Source: Zonotrichia leucophrys gambelii
Lineage: Eukaryota > Chordata > Aves > Passeriformes > Passerellidae
Assembly: GCF_028769735.1 (NCBI RefSeq)
Contig: NC_088178.1
Location: forward strand, 18,302,357 to 18,366,356
Direction: 5' to 3'
DNA: 64,000 bases
Below, one piece after another: positions 36,848 through 48,860 of the stretch. How positions within the stretch are numbered: position 1 is the stretch's first letter; each line of letters begins with the position of its first letter. A model generated the notes under the pieces. That model saw only the letters and a list, made by a program, of their open reading frames with translations. It was not told where the DNA came from and did no database searches. Position numbers and translations under genes: made by a program.

Positions 36848-39800
36848 CAAAACCCCAAGGTTTTATCTAAATCCAACCTACCTGATTTTGTATAGAGTCA
36901 GAGAATTGATTTATAAGTCAAAGACTCTATCCAAATAAAATGAAGGTTTTGCAGATTTTTGTAAATGTCAAGTAACTGGAAGACTGCAGCCTCATAGTCC
37001 CATCCATCCTGAAGAAATGTTTGGTTATGTTGGGGAGATGATTGTGCATTTCTGTGCATTCAGGATGTAGGGTAACGCATCTACACCAGGAAGCATCAAA
37101 CTCTGCCCCATCTCAGCACAACTCCAGCAATGAAAGAGGAAAGGAAGAGTAATTTCAAAACCCATATGAGAGGATGAGATCTGGGGGCTTTGTAACTGAG
37201 AAAAGATAGTTGGGCATAAAGGGCTAGAAAAAAAAACCAAAACAATCTCTATTTGCAAAACCTACAGGAAAAAATTGATTCTCTCAATCTCTTGCTTCTT
37301 CTTAGGTGTTTTCCAAGCACTGAGTCAAAAATCTTGCAAAGTTGTTTGCTCTCATTTACAGATGCCTATGAAGGCTGTCATGCAAATCAAAGATCCATTT
37401 CAATGTTAATATTTCAAATAAGTTGATACAACTATTTGCTAGTTTACGAGAACTTTCCTAATCTTATTTTACATATTTTTGCAATATCTTGAGTTGCTTT
37501 GGAAGCTAACTGAATACTATTTCCTTCATGGAAGCAGAAGCAGCCTTTTATTATATCAATCAATTTATTATATCAATCATAGCTCTCAATATATTCAGAA
37601 TTTCTCTATGTTTCATACAAATCAGTCTAAAATAATCAGCAACCTGCAGTGCAATGATTGCAATTAGAGTTGTGAAAATCTTGTCCATTTCAGTTACAGG
37701 GCTGCACAAGAATACTTTCTTTCAGAAGTATTTTTCTTTTTAACTAGTTCACTGTTTGAGCCTGTGGGCCAATGTAAAAATAAAATTGCTCAATGACCTT
37801 TTGTAATGTAATTTAAAACTAAACTAATTTGTTAGACAAATTCATCAGCGTTTGCTGAAACATCCATGAAGCACAGCTGATATTCACCTTTTTTAAATTT
37901 TATTCTTTGTATTTGCAGCAGCTTTCCCTACATGCACAAGGTAATTTTTATATTATCTCAGTGATCTAAGAAACAAGGTGGTTTTTTTAGCTCAGGAATT
38001 ATAGTTTCCTTGATCACATTTCATAGTACATTTAAATTTTTAAAATAAAATTAATTTATGTGCTATTTCTTCACTGTTACTTTAATCTTGTCCAGAATGT
38101 TCCTAGCACATAAACCACGATCATTTGTAAAACAATTTTTGAAAGTCATTAACAGCATAAGTCTACAAAACCTGGTCACAACACTCTCTAGCTTTAAGAA
38201 ATGTCTGAATTAAACATAATGGCACCTCTGAGATGCTCATGCTGCAGCTGACAGATGCCAAGGTCTGTACATGATAATGTGTTTATATCACAGAGAAAAC
38301 CAAAGCTGTATCATACAGAGATTAAGCAGCTCCACAGCTGGACGAGCCATGCCTGTCTGAAAGCAGAACAATAGACACCTCCAATCTGCCATGACATTAA
38401 GTTGACAGTCTTTATCTGCCATTGTTACTTAAAACATGGGAAAAGTGTTTCTTTGGAAGTTCCAAAAGGTACCGGATGTGCTGCAATTCCCAGCCTCCCA
38501 TTTGTTTGTAAGGCAGGCCTGGAGCAAACTATAGATCTGAACTACTTAGTTATACACCAGTGACCAGAGAACTGCATACGTGTCTCCCAACCCACTGTGT
38601 TCCCTGAAGCATGTCCTTTACACTATTATGTAGCATTTGGACAATGAATCTTTACCACCCCTAAAATAAAGGGAAATTCTGAATAGACAATGTTTCAATC
38701 TAATATAGTTCCATTCTTCACTGGCTAAAGAATGCTTTTTTTTTGTTTTTTTGGGTTTTTTTTTAACTACAATGGGGTCATTCAACATGTTAAGGAATAA
38801 TGTGAAGGTTTTCCAGTCTTAAAGAAAAGAGCAGTATCTTCTTTTCTGGGATGAAAATAAAACTGTTACTTCTCAGGATCTGTAATCTCTGAAAAAACAA
38901 TTTTCTGTCCTGTGGGAATGAAAGTTTAATGCTGCAGACAGTATAGGTGTATTATTCTATATCACAATATGTTCCAGAATACTGCAATTCTTTGTAGCAT
39001 GGTTGTGTTTTAATAAGGAAGGATGGAATAAAAAAAGGGTATTTTTATGAACTGCTGCTCCTTGTAGTAAGAAAATAAGGTTTATTATTGAGACAATTCA
39101 AATTTTAAATGGGAATTCTTGGACACTGATGTTACCTACTGGAATTTGGAAACGTGTACACACCCGTATCTGTCACACGCATAGAACACCTCGGGTATTA
39201 GTTTTACAGCATGTCCTAATTCAAAATTAACTGGTTTTGGACTGTAGTGGACTGAAAACTAAACAAATACGAAGACTTCAAAGAGAATTCCCAACAACAA
39301 AACATCAAGCATTCTAAAATGCTTGATCACCACACAGTGAAAGAAAAAAATATAGATAGGAGCTTCACAATCTCTTGTCAATAATTTGTTTCTTTTAAAA
39401 TATCAGCTGTATTTTTTCTCTTTTATTTTGCATAACAATAGAAACATAAGAGCAATCACAGTATTGGGGATGCAATTAAGCTTCAGGACAAAGGGGGCTG
39501 AAGTCACAAAACACAATGGAGATGCTGAAATAGTGTTGTAGACTTCAGATTAAAGGATAATTGAGTGGACCTAAGAACACTCAAAGTTGTAAGCAAGTAT
39601 TTTAGTGGCCTGTCTTTAAAACTACTGTGCAGAGTGCTTTTAAGGGAAGTGGGTGCATATTTGAAATATCTTGAGACTGTGGTGGCAGAGATCTGTTGCA
39701 TTTTCCACAACCTCCTTACTTATGCATATCCCAGTATATATTAATTTATGAAAAATGTGGTAGCAGTTCAGAGAACCGAGCTTTGTACTTAATACAATTT

Positions 39801-40493
39801 ACTTTAAAGAATAAACACAAAGTAGCCATACTAAAATATTTTCTAAATAATTAATCAGTTAACAAAATAAATTAAACCTAGTTAGAACAATTCTTAGCTA
39901 TTAATGAATAAACACCTACTTATTTAGGAGAGGAAATGACAGGGAAAAGCAAAATCATTACTGAAAGTAGATGTCCAAATGACATCTAAGGCTTAAGCTC
40001 ATATCTTATAACTCAACATTTTGCTCTAAAAACCTTGAGAACTGTCATTGACTCTACTGAAATATTTATAGGTTTTTAACAGAAACAGTATTGTTACCAG
40101 TGGTTAATGGTCTTGAGTGGATTTGGACCCCATGAAAGAGTCTTTGTTACACCACCACTCCTTAATCAGTGAATTTTAGCACAATTTTTCCTTATTGAGA
40201 GAAACAATTTTCCCAAGGTGTCAGTCTATATGACCAAATTTAATACATAAGGAATCTCACTTCCAGGAAATGTTGGGCTGGGAGAAACAAAGAATATCCA
40301 TCCACGAGTTTATTTGTCATCTGGCTATATGGAAACAGGACATTTTCCCGTTCTGCTGAAAAACAATACTTCCTACTCATGTGATGCTGTCAGAGGTCCA
40401 TGTACGACATCGTTCAATCTACAGCAAGGAGTGCTCAGTCATGAATTTGGAATATGGTTCTTTTAAGGAAATGAGTTATATGTTCTACTCTCA
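36848..40493. other. AT-rich noncoding stretch, no gene seen
   Basis: No open frame above 77 codons and no recognised protein. A 17-bp unit is duplicated in tandem at 37547-37580. T-rich runs lie near 38738-38766. The rest appears unique. Confidence 0.7.
37547..37580. repeat. 17-bp tandem duplication
   Basis: TTTATTATATCAATCAA is followed at once by the same 17-mer with one change in the last base. It is an isolated duplication with no longer array around it. Confidence 0.92.
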
Positions 40494-40637
40494 AGAAAGC
40501 ATTTAAACTTAGATTTTAAGCACGTGGTTTTACTTTTGTCCCATTTATTTAACATTAATCACCTAGTTACTGCTTTGCTGAACGAGGATGGTATTGCACA
40601 TATGCTTAAAGTTAAGCATTTGATTAAGTGTTTTGTT
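40494..40637. repeat. fossil palindromic (MITE-like) repeat, best copy
   Basis: The left part has GAAAGCATTTAAAC and TTTTAAGCACGTGG, the middle has GTCCCATTTATTTAA, and the right part has CACATATGCTTAAAGTTAAGC then GATTAAGTGTTTTG. The right arm is roughly the inverse complement of the left arm. The centre fits an old core of the form TCCCATTGACTTCAATGGGA, now decayed. Fragments of the same arms occur at 1571, 28036 and 55831. The layout suggests a non-autonomous palindromic DNA element, but I see no transposase and cannot confirm terminal repeats or a target-site duplication. Confidence 0.55.
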
Positions 40638-43600
40638 ACAGCACTTTGCACTGTGCCCTGTAGCACATCTAAAAGACATTTTAGCAGATTCAGTAAGCTC
40701 TGGAGAGAGCCTAGTGCTGCAGTGTGGCTGTCATTTTACACTGAACAGAATTTTTTTAATTTAACACACTGCAATTGAAAGCAATATGGGACCTCAATGT
40801 GAAACAGAGGAAAAAAAGGCTGCCCTGACTCATCACCATCATCATCATGATCACCACCAATTCATTGTGTGAATAATTGAGGCAGGTCACAAACCTGTTC
40901 TAGCTCCTAAATGATTCATGTCTATTGCCAGTAACTTTCATTTTTGTTACATCACAGCAGCGCTGCCAGCAGCTCCTATGAGATAATTGTAAAAATTGTC
41001 ATGAGGAACTAAATTGTTTTATATCTCAGCCTAAAGGTGTTGAAAAAGTAGACTTACCATGAGTACTGGTAGATACCCCTTTTTTGATCTCTGCCTTTTT
41101 TGAGATGTATAATTTAAAATGACTTGAATTTTTGTTGTTGCTATTTGTTATCAAAAGAACACATGAAGTTTCAGTTATTTAAAATTCATATTAATAATGT
41201 ATCTTACCATAGCCAAATTAGTCATGGTAGGTTTGAACTCAGTGTGTTTCTTTTCCTGTCTGACAAGAACTGCCTTCCTTCCTCCCTGCTAAATTTATTC
41301 TTTTTAAATTTACTTTATTTTTCTACTGATTCAATTGTGCATTCATTATGGTTTTAATATAAAATTTGAAGACTTTTTCAGGGGAGGGAGGGGGGAATAA
41401 CTTTTTCTACCACATCTCTTCGGTTGCCTTATTATCTTTCCCTAATAATCTATAGCACACATTCATTGGGATCAAATTTACTTTTCCACATATTGGAAGA
41501 TAATTTCCCAGACTGACAGGAAAGCCATATGCCTCATTACCTTTTCTCACTTTTTCTTTTTGCTATCCCCAGAAGATCACTGATGTATTTCACCCTTACC
41601 GAAATCCAATCTATCCTGGAATAAACCTGCTAAAGTCTTTGCTTTTGTTTCAAAATTTCTCAGCCCAAACCACTTGCCACCAATCTAGAAAGTCTTTTTT
41701 AGCAGCCCTTTAACTCCAGGTCAGGATCTCCATCATGTTCCTTACTTGCCTCCTCTGTTTCAGCTGCCTCTTATCTTTCACTTTTTAATAATGTTATTGT
41801 TTTTAAGAGAGGGACAAAAAATTTTATTTTAGTAGTGTAAATTTCACCAAAATTATTTAAAAACCTCCATCTATTATTTTCTTTATATTTCTCCCAATTT
41901 TCGTCTCCACATATGATTTGCTTCCCTGAGTAGTGACTGCAGTGAGCACAGGAGAGAAAGGCAGAACCTCGACTCAACTGCAGAACCTGGGAGGAGAATG
42001 GGTTTGGGTTTGTGCCTCCAGCAGCTGTTCTCTTACGGAAGGGTTTTCTTTTTCTTGAGTGTGTGCTTATTTCCAACTTTGACTTCAGAGATCATTGAAT
42101 TCTTGTTGCAGAAGTGTCTCAGGAAAAAGAGAAAACAGTAAATCCCTTGGGCAGCAAGGCTTCATCTGTAGTGTGAATCATCGTGCTCCTGCTAATGTCA
42201 GGATGTCTTCTGGGCTCAACATGACATTGAGAGAATTTTGTTTCTCCCTAGTTAGCACAGCACCTTACCATGAAGATACAGAAAGGGGGAGAAAAAGAAC
42301 ACTGAATAACAGCTCTCCATTCAAAATATTTTTTCCATATATTTAACCCAAAAATGTATTAAAAATAATGAACCAAACAAATAAAAAACTCCGCAACCAA
42401 AACTAGGAGAGGCATCAATACAAGTCACCCTTTCTGCCTTTAGTGTGAAATTATACACATCAGAAATTCATGTATGTCATTAATGGCCAGCTTAAAAGCA
42501 GCATCTGCTTATCAATTGGTTTTTGCTTTTTATGCACTATTCCAGCTGGGCTGGCTGAAGCACAAGCAGGTGAAAATGACTTTTTCAAGGTCATTCTGCA
42601 TGAACTCAGCTCGTACTAACACTTAGGGCTTGCTTATTCTCAGTCATTCCCATAAGCCAGTCCATCATGTATGCACTCCTATGTGGTTAAATTTTTGAAA
42701 TTATTATTATCTTCTGATGATATATTCCTTAAGAAATCCAGTTTTTATCAATGAAATTATATTTACTGTAAAGGCAATGATCTCATGACTTTATTTGATA
42801 TGCAGGTGGTTGTTCACATTTCCATAGGAATTTCATTGTAATTCAGGATCACTTAAATACTAATTAAGTTGACTCTTCAAGGTTATTTTATTGTAATAAC
42901 CATTACTCACACAGTTCATGGTGGGTGGGGTTTTTCTTTCCCTTCAAAGTAAAATTTAAGCTGATCTGTCAAACTCAAATTAAGGTCCTAAACCTTGGAC
43001 TCTGCGGACTATATTAAAAAAAACAAACAAAAACAATGCAAGCAACTTTATCTGCTTCAGAAATGAAAAAAGTTAGTACTTAGGCTGAAAATGTTTTGAA
43101 TTACACAAGAATCGACTGAAAAAGAGAATCCAAAATAAGCCCCTCCCTCAAAGAACCAGGTGCTTCATGGTCCGCTCAGAAAAATCACAGGACACAAGTT
43201 TAAGTCCAGAAGTAAGAAAAAATTTACAGAGAGAATAAATCTCCTAAAATTGGCATAGCATCTTAAAATGAGTAATAGTGGGCATATTAAAATAAAGAGA
43301 TTCAGGACAGAAGGGACAGCAGAGAATGAATGCTATGTGCCTTACAGAAGTATTGTAAAGTGTTGAAACTCACTTCAGGCATGCCAGGAGGAACTCCAGA
43401 GTGCCAGAAATCTTCTGTGCCTTTTCCCACAGCTTTTGACTTGCTACACAATGGGGTTTGATGGCATTATTTAAGCATTTGATTACAATTTTAATTAGCT
43501 AATTTATATTTGCTATAGGAAGACATAACAGGATATGATGAATATTCTCCCAAATATTAGCTGGGCGCTTATGAAAGTACTTCATGCCAGGAGCTTCTTA

Positions 43601-44469
43601 CACTAACCAACCTAGACTCCATCTGTGTGTAATCCTTGTAATAGAATTATCTTCCTCGAAACATTCCACCTTGTTTTATTCTTTAGAGGCACGTGGACTA
43701 AATAACATTGAAAATTTGAATTCATTTTTTTTACCCAAATACTATTTTTTCTTCTCATAAGCAAAACACGGCAGATAGATCAAAGGAGAGAAAACCAGAA
43801 CCCTGCAAGCAACTTCCTTCCATTATCCACAGAATGCTTTGGTTTGTGATCAGATATTTCAGGGGTCCTAGGTTCCTCCTGTGGGCCTCTCTGTTCAGCC
43901 TACAGGCCCAGGGTTTCCCTCTGATATAAACCTGTTCAAGTACTCAATTTGCCTATTGATCATGCTTGCTCTGCTTGGAGAGAAATTCTTAAAATCTATT
44001 GTTTCATCTTCTCTGCTGATGATTTTACACTGATCAAACCTTTTACCCTGCAGACAAATGGCTTTTTGTGATCATTAGGATTCTATTCTTCCAAGGGTAA
44101 GAATTTGCTGGATAAGAGATCAAACCCCATCTTTACAAATATATTTTCCAATTCAGAATTCTGAATGTTGTTTCCTGGATTTAATTAACTTACAAACCCA
44201 CAAGAAAACATAGATATTGGCAACACAGGCTCTATGCAATTACTAGAAATAATGTCTTTCAAGTCTAGCTGATCTCCAAAAGTAGTATACAACAAATTAA
44301 CAGCAGGTCTGTTCTTTCAAATATTTTCATGTACCTTCTGCAGTCAATACAACCTTTCTTTGAGTAAAAAACCCAAAAAACATGAAGAAACTGACTTAGT
44401 TTAAAGGTTTCTTTTTTACCTCATGGGATAAGAGTTTTCTACTGGAAGACTATATATCTAAGTGTAGAA
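40638..44469. other. AT-rich noncoding stretch, no gene seen
   Basis: No supported gene; the longest frame is 101 codons at 41771-42076 minus. A CAT/CAC trinucleotide patch lies at 40831-40858. 43430-43600 has several TAAT-type words and is a weak candidate for conserved noncoding DNA. No nameable transposon. Confidence 0.7.
40831..40858. repeat. short CAT/CAC trinucleotide repeat
   Basis: The stretch is made of CAT and CAC triplets with one GAT interruption. It is too short to be a strong microsatellite. Confidence 0.85.
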
Positions 44470-44712
44470 CATGATATAAGAAAATATTTTTTTCCAAAAT
44501 AAGGGTGGTCAAGTACTGGAATAGGTTGCCCTGAGAGGTTGTGAAATCTCTGTCCTTGGAGATATTCAAAACTCGACTGAATATGACCTTGAGCAACCTG
44601 GTCTAACTTTGAAGCTTGCTCTAACTTCAAAGCTGGCTCTGCTTTGAGAGAGAGGTTGGACCAGATGATCTCCAGAGGTCCCTTACAACTTAAATTATTC
44701 TGTTTCTGTGTC
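44470..44712 (+). mobile_element. CR1 LINE 3' fragment, plus strand
   Basis: In plus orientation the family words run AGGGTGGTCAAGTACTGGA, AGGTTGCCCTGAGAGGTTGT, TCCTTGGAGATATTCAAAAC, GGACCAGATGATCTCCAGAG and GTCCCTTACAACTT, ending in ATTCTGTTTCTGTG, a decayed pair of tail octamers. It is 5' truncated with an intact-looking 3' end. Inside, around 44612-44640, a short CTTTGAAG/CTTCAAAG inverted pair results from a local duplication. The 106-codon minus frame at 44439-44759 is antisense to this copy. Confidence 0.92.
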
Positions 44713-44854
44713 AAATGCAGCATTACCTTGTGCAGTCCAAGAAGAGCTTTGTATAACATGAAAGCACAAAATACGTGCTATGTCCACAGCTTCTTAATAG
44801 AAAGAACATAGCTTTATAGTGAATCCCTTAGCAGATCCTTTATTCCAATGTTTA

Positions 44855-44905
44855 AATTTCTCTTTTCCTTATTTTTCTTTGTAAAATGGGAATATCATTG
44901 TACTT
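44855..44905 (+). mobile_element. possible MIR-type SINE tail
   Basis: TTTCCTTATTTTTCTTTGTAA runs into AATGGGAATATCATTGTACTT. This parallels the 3' part of MIR, where a TTTCCTCATCTGTAAAATGGG block precedes an AT-rich stretch and GTACCT. MIR copies are known at low density in birds. Only about 50 bp match, so chance or another CORE-SINE is possible. Confidence 0.45.
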
Positions 44906-47839
44906 CTGTGTTTAATTTAAAACAGTAAATGAATGCAGAGAACTGATTTGTTTTTCTTCTACACAGAAGAAACATGATAACTTTTCTCCTTAAATTCTGT
45001 TTTATTATACCTACAATTTTGTACACTGGGTTTTTCTTTAATGAAGATTATTTGTATTGTCTATTTGAAGCTCCTAATGGCATGAAGACATACAAATGTA
45101 TTTACAAGCATGAAAGTCTCTGCATTACACTGTTTTATCGCTAACTTTATGTGTTGAGGAATGATTGAAAAACCTTTGAACTTTATCCAGCTGCTATAAA
45201 CACATGATCTTCAGATCACAGTTTTTCCTGTAACTATTGTTTCTGACTGCCTGAGAGCTCCATGTAACTGATGACTTCTAAGCAGACTAATGAGATTACT
45301 AGAAAACATTTTCATAATTAGAAACGGCAATTGGCACTTGATATCTGTTCCATTACTAATATATTTTCATTTAATTTTGTTTCAAGCACACACCTGTAGT
45401 ATAATAGTTATGGTTTATTTCCTTTATATTAACGGAAATTTTATTTTGGAAAGACTGCTTGAATTATTGTTTCAAGTGGTCAACAAGCATTCAATCCATG
45501 ACTCTTCAAATTACCAGTGTGATTTGGCATTAAATTTTTCTGCTTCCAAATTAAAAAGCTAACAGTACATAGTAACAGTAGGCAACATAAAATATCTCTG
45601 CCAAACTTGGTCAATAATTGCATAGCATTTACAGCTATAATTAAAATCTTTCACAGTCTATGTTCACATAACATTCTTTGAGGTTAATTGGGTTTAGATC
45701 ACTGCAAAATCATTTTCATTTGATATATTTCACTTGTTACAAATTGTACATTAGTTCATTGAAAATGTACAGGATGTCTCTTAATTTGAAAGTATTTAGA
45801 ATTGTAGGTTACAGAAAAAAAAATAACTAATTCCTAGTTTCTACTCAAAATAAAAGAAAATAATTTCCATTTTGAAGACAATAACTTTAATGAATGCTAG
45901 CATAAGACTGTGAAGGACAGACTCTTCCAAATACTGGGACTGCATCATTTAGCTCAGTATGAAGTTGGGGAAATTGCATACACTGGAACAACTCAGAGGT
46001 CCTAATTCTATGAGACATAAACATTCAGCATCTATTTTCACACAGACCTTGTTATGATGGCAGGATCCAGTGGACAGGAGCATAGAGATGAAAAAAAGGT
46101 GTTAAAAGAACAAACCACATTTTGTTTCCCCCAAAACCCTGGACTGACGTGTGCTGGAGCTCAGGCCTTTCCAGCCCTGAAGATTGGAAGACCAAAGACA
46201 GTAAATTGCTGGAGCTTTTTGGAAACAGCTGACATTCAATCTGTGTAAAATATGGCTGCTATTATGATTTGGAAATCATAATATTGAAACTCCTGAAAAT
46301 GTGTTCACACAAAATTTGAGTCGTAATAGGAGTGAGCCTGTCTGAAGTGCCTAATTTGGAAACTCTTCCCCATATGGTCCCTTCTGAATCATCTCAGACT
46401 CCAGAGGGTGGCTCTGGATTCCCAGACCCAAGTCTGTGAGCAGCCCATGTCTTTCCACTGGCTGTAGAAGAATTGTTATTTCAAGCCCAAAATCTGTCCC
46501 TCCTTGTCCACAGTTGTGTGTTCACTGCAGTGTATGTTTGTACCAATATGCACCTATGCACATACATGCTTTTATGTATGCACTCATTTTCCTAGACTTG
46601 AGTAAATCACTTTAGAGTTCAGTTCTGTGAATATTTGCAGAAAATTAGAGTACTATTTAAAATCCTACCAAAGAAACAATTTAGTTAAAAATGAGTGTAT
46701 AAAGGAAATTTTTTTCCTTCTTATGGTTTGGTCCTCCTACATAGTTTACACTTCTTAGTGCAGCTATCAAAACTCAGGCAAGATTACATTTTAAGTGTAA
46801 CTTAAAATATATTAAGTGTATTTAAGTGTATTTACACTTAATATATTGTGTACACTTATTTAAGTCTATAAACCAGGCTGAAACAGAATGGTCACTCAGC
46901 AAGAACAGCAATCCTTTCTTTCAGGACTTCATTCCAGTGTCAACAACCAAGTTCCTAGAGCCACTTCCTTTTCAAAAGATATGTTCACCAAAGCATTACG
47001 AAAGATCCCCTACTGTCTTGTACTTCTTCTCTATGCTATCTGCTTTCACACAGAACCTGGGGTTCTGAGAAAAGGCCAGTATCTTGTCTCACCAGAAACT
47101 AATAATTTTTACTTTATGTTGAAAATAACACTTTGAAAATGGTACTTAAGAACAGATTTTTATAGATATTATAAACAAAATTTTTTACCTTGAAGGCTAA
47201 TGAATGATAGGATGTGTGATTATTCAATTAAGGAACAGAAAGGCAGTGCCACATATCAAATTAAATAAGTTGTCATTGATATGAGTATATCTAGTAAAAC
47301 AACTAGAGAGAGGACATTTTTTTCACTTGTTTAGTTTATTAGAGGCTTCCAGTTTTCACTAGATAAAAGTATATCACATTACCCAAATTTAAATATTCCT
47401 ATGGAAACACACATATAACTGCAGATTTTTCTCTGGAAAGTACCAACACCAAGTTAATATGAGAAAATTGTAAATTTCTTCACTAGAGTATCAATACACG
47501 AAGGAAATATATCTCCTGCAATTCACCTCTTAGAAGAAATAAACATATTACTATAACAAAAAATTCTGAAGCAGTCATAGCCCCTGCTGTTTGCCTGAAA
47601 TTGGTAAGCTGCCTTCCCTGAATAATTCACTGGTGTAAATATAGAGCAATCACTTTTTCTTCTTTCTCTATTTTTTTTTTTAAGATTCTCTTCAATTGAT
47701 TATTGGGTTTTAGTTTCTCATATGCTTATTGCTGTAATGTAAAAAGAAGTATCAGAGAAGTAGAATTTATGCAATACAGCTATAACCACAGTGTAAAGCA
47801 AAGACTAAAGATATTATCAATACAAGATGTAGACCACTT
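44906..47839. other. AT-rich noncoding stretch, no gene seen
   Basis: No open frame above about 90 codons. The main structured item is the TAAGTGTA inverted and direct repeat cluster at 46806-46847. A run of T near 47672 and scattered AT-rich words are the only other features. Confidence 0.7.
46806..46847. repeat. TAAGTGTA inverted and direct repeat cluster
   Basis: AATATATTAAGTGTA at 46806-46820 is a perfect inverse complement of TACACTTAATATATT at 46833-46847. Inside lies a second copy, TTAAGTGTA at 46822-46830, which forms a tighter hairpin with TACACTTAA at 46833-46841 around a 2-base loop. Two stems therefore compete for the same right arm. Confidence 0.9.
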
Positions 47840-48860
47840 TTTTCAGCCAGAGTCCCTCGGTGAGCTCCTGCCTGCAGAAGAGGAGTTTTCTGTCAGAGCA
47901 GACATATTCCCTTCCCGCCCTGGCTCCTGTAGCCTGGCGGAGTTGAAACAAGCTGAGCAGAGAAAGGGAAGGCAAGCAATAGAAAGGGGTGTGTGGGGGG
48001 GATGTGACAATAAAGAATGTTTTCTCCCTCTGTTCTGCCTATCCTGCAGCACCTGTGGAGTTTCACATAGGAGGTTTGAGGGGTTATTGCATGGGATGGT
48101 GTTGCAGATCCTGGCAGGCAGAGCGAGCACTGGCTGCCTGCTCTGGGGGACAAAGGGCCAGCACCAGGCCCTCACAGAGGCCCAGCACCAGGCCCTCACA
48201 GAGGCCCTGTGTCCCTGCATCCCTGAGCTCCCTGCCCCAGGCCCCTGGGACTCAGGCAGCCCAGAAGATGGAGTAGTCACCAAGGTCTGTCAGGTACTTG
48301 GCTGTTTGCCTCTGAATGGGCTGTAGCTGCGAGCATGCCCTGCCTGATGAATGCTCTTTGTCATCTGAGCCGCCCCTCGCAGATTTTCTTGACTCCTGTG
48401 CAGTGCAGTTGGACCCATCAACGTGTGTGGCAGAGGAGATTTGTGTGTTTTCTTTTCCCCATTTCATCAGAGTGGTTCCTGTGCCCTGGGAGAGCAGCCA
48501 GCCTCAAACAGCAGGCAGCTCCTTTGGCTGCTCTGCTCTGGTGTGCCATCCTGAGAAGCTTTGGCAGCTTCTGGTAATGAGGGACAACAAGGACTAAGAT
48601 CCATGATGTACATGGCATCTTTAGAAAAAGGCTCTTCCTAGGGCAGAGGTGCTGAATGGGGTGCTGAAGATGAGGCTGAGGGTTTTATAAATATTCAGAG
48701 CCACTGGAAGTGCACAAGTGCACAGGGGATTGTTGTGAGTGCAGAGGATGTCGACACCCTCAGGCTGCAGTTATTGCTGAGCTGTGCTTCTGCATCAGCC
48801 AGCCCCTCTGATGCCCTGTGACAAGGTTGGTCTTGGGAAGGGGTGATGGATTTATCCCTG
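47840..48860. other. GC-rich block of about 1 kb, unassigned
   Basis: This block stands out from the AT-rich surroundings. It is open on both strands: plus 47703-48326, 207 codons; minus 47843-48283, 146 codons; several shorter overlapping frames. That pattern comes from few stops in GC-rich DNA and does not itself show coding. CpG is sparse, so it is not a CpG island. No domain, retroviral protein or CR1 word is recognisable. It could be a decayed or lineage-specific repeat, an LTR I do not know, or an unrecognised exon. Confidence 0.5.
48159..48206. repeat. 24-bp unit tandemly duplicated
   Basis: A 24-bp unit starting CAGCACCAGGCCCTCACAGA at 48159-48182 is repeated exactly at 48183-48206. 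The exact match indicates a recent event. Twenty-four is a multiple of three, so all frames through it stay in phase. Confidence 0.95.

Noticed and set aside
44439..44759. 106-codon minus-strand open frame
   Set aside because: It is antisense to the plus-strand CR1 tail at 44470-44712.
47703..48326. 207-codon plus-strand open frame, the longest in the window
   Set aside because: It starts in AT-rich DNA and is held open by the GC-rich block, with the opposite strand open too. No domain, and the in-frame repeat comes from the 24-bp tandem duplication.
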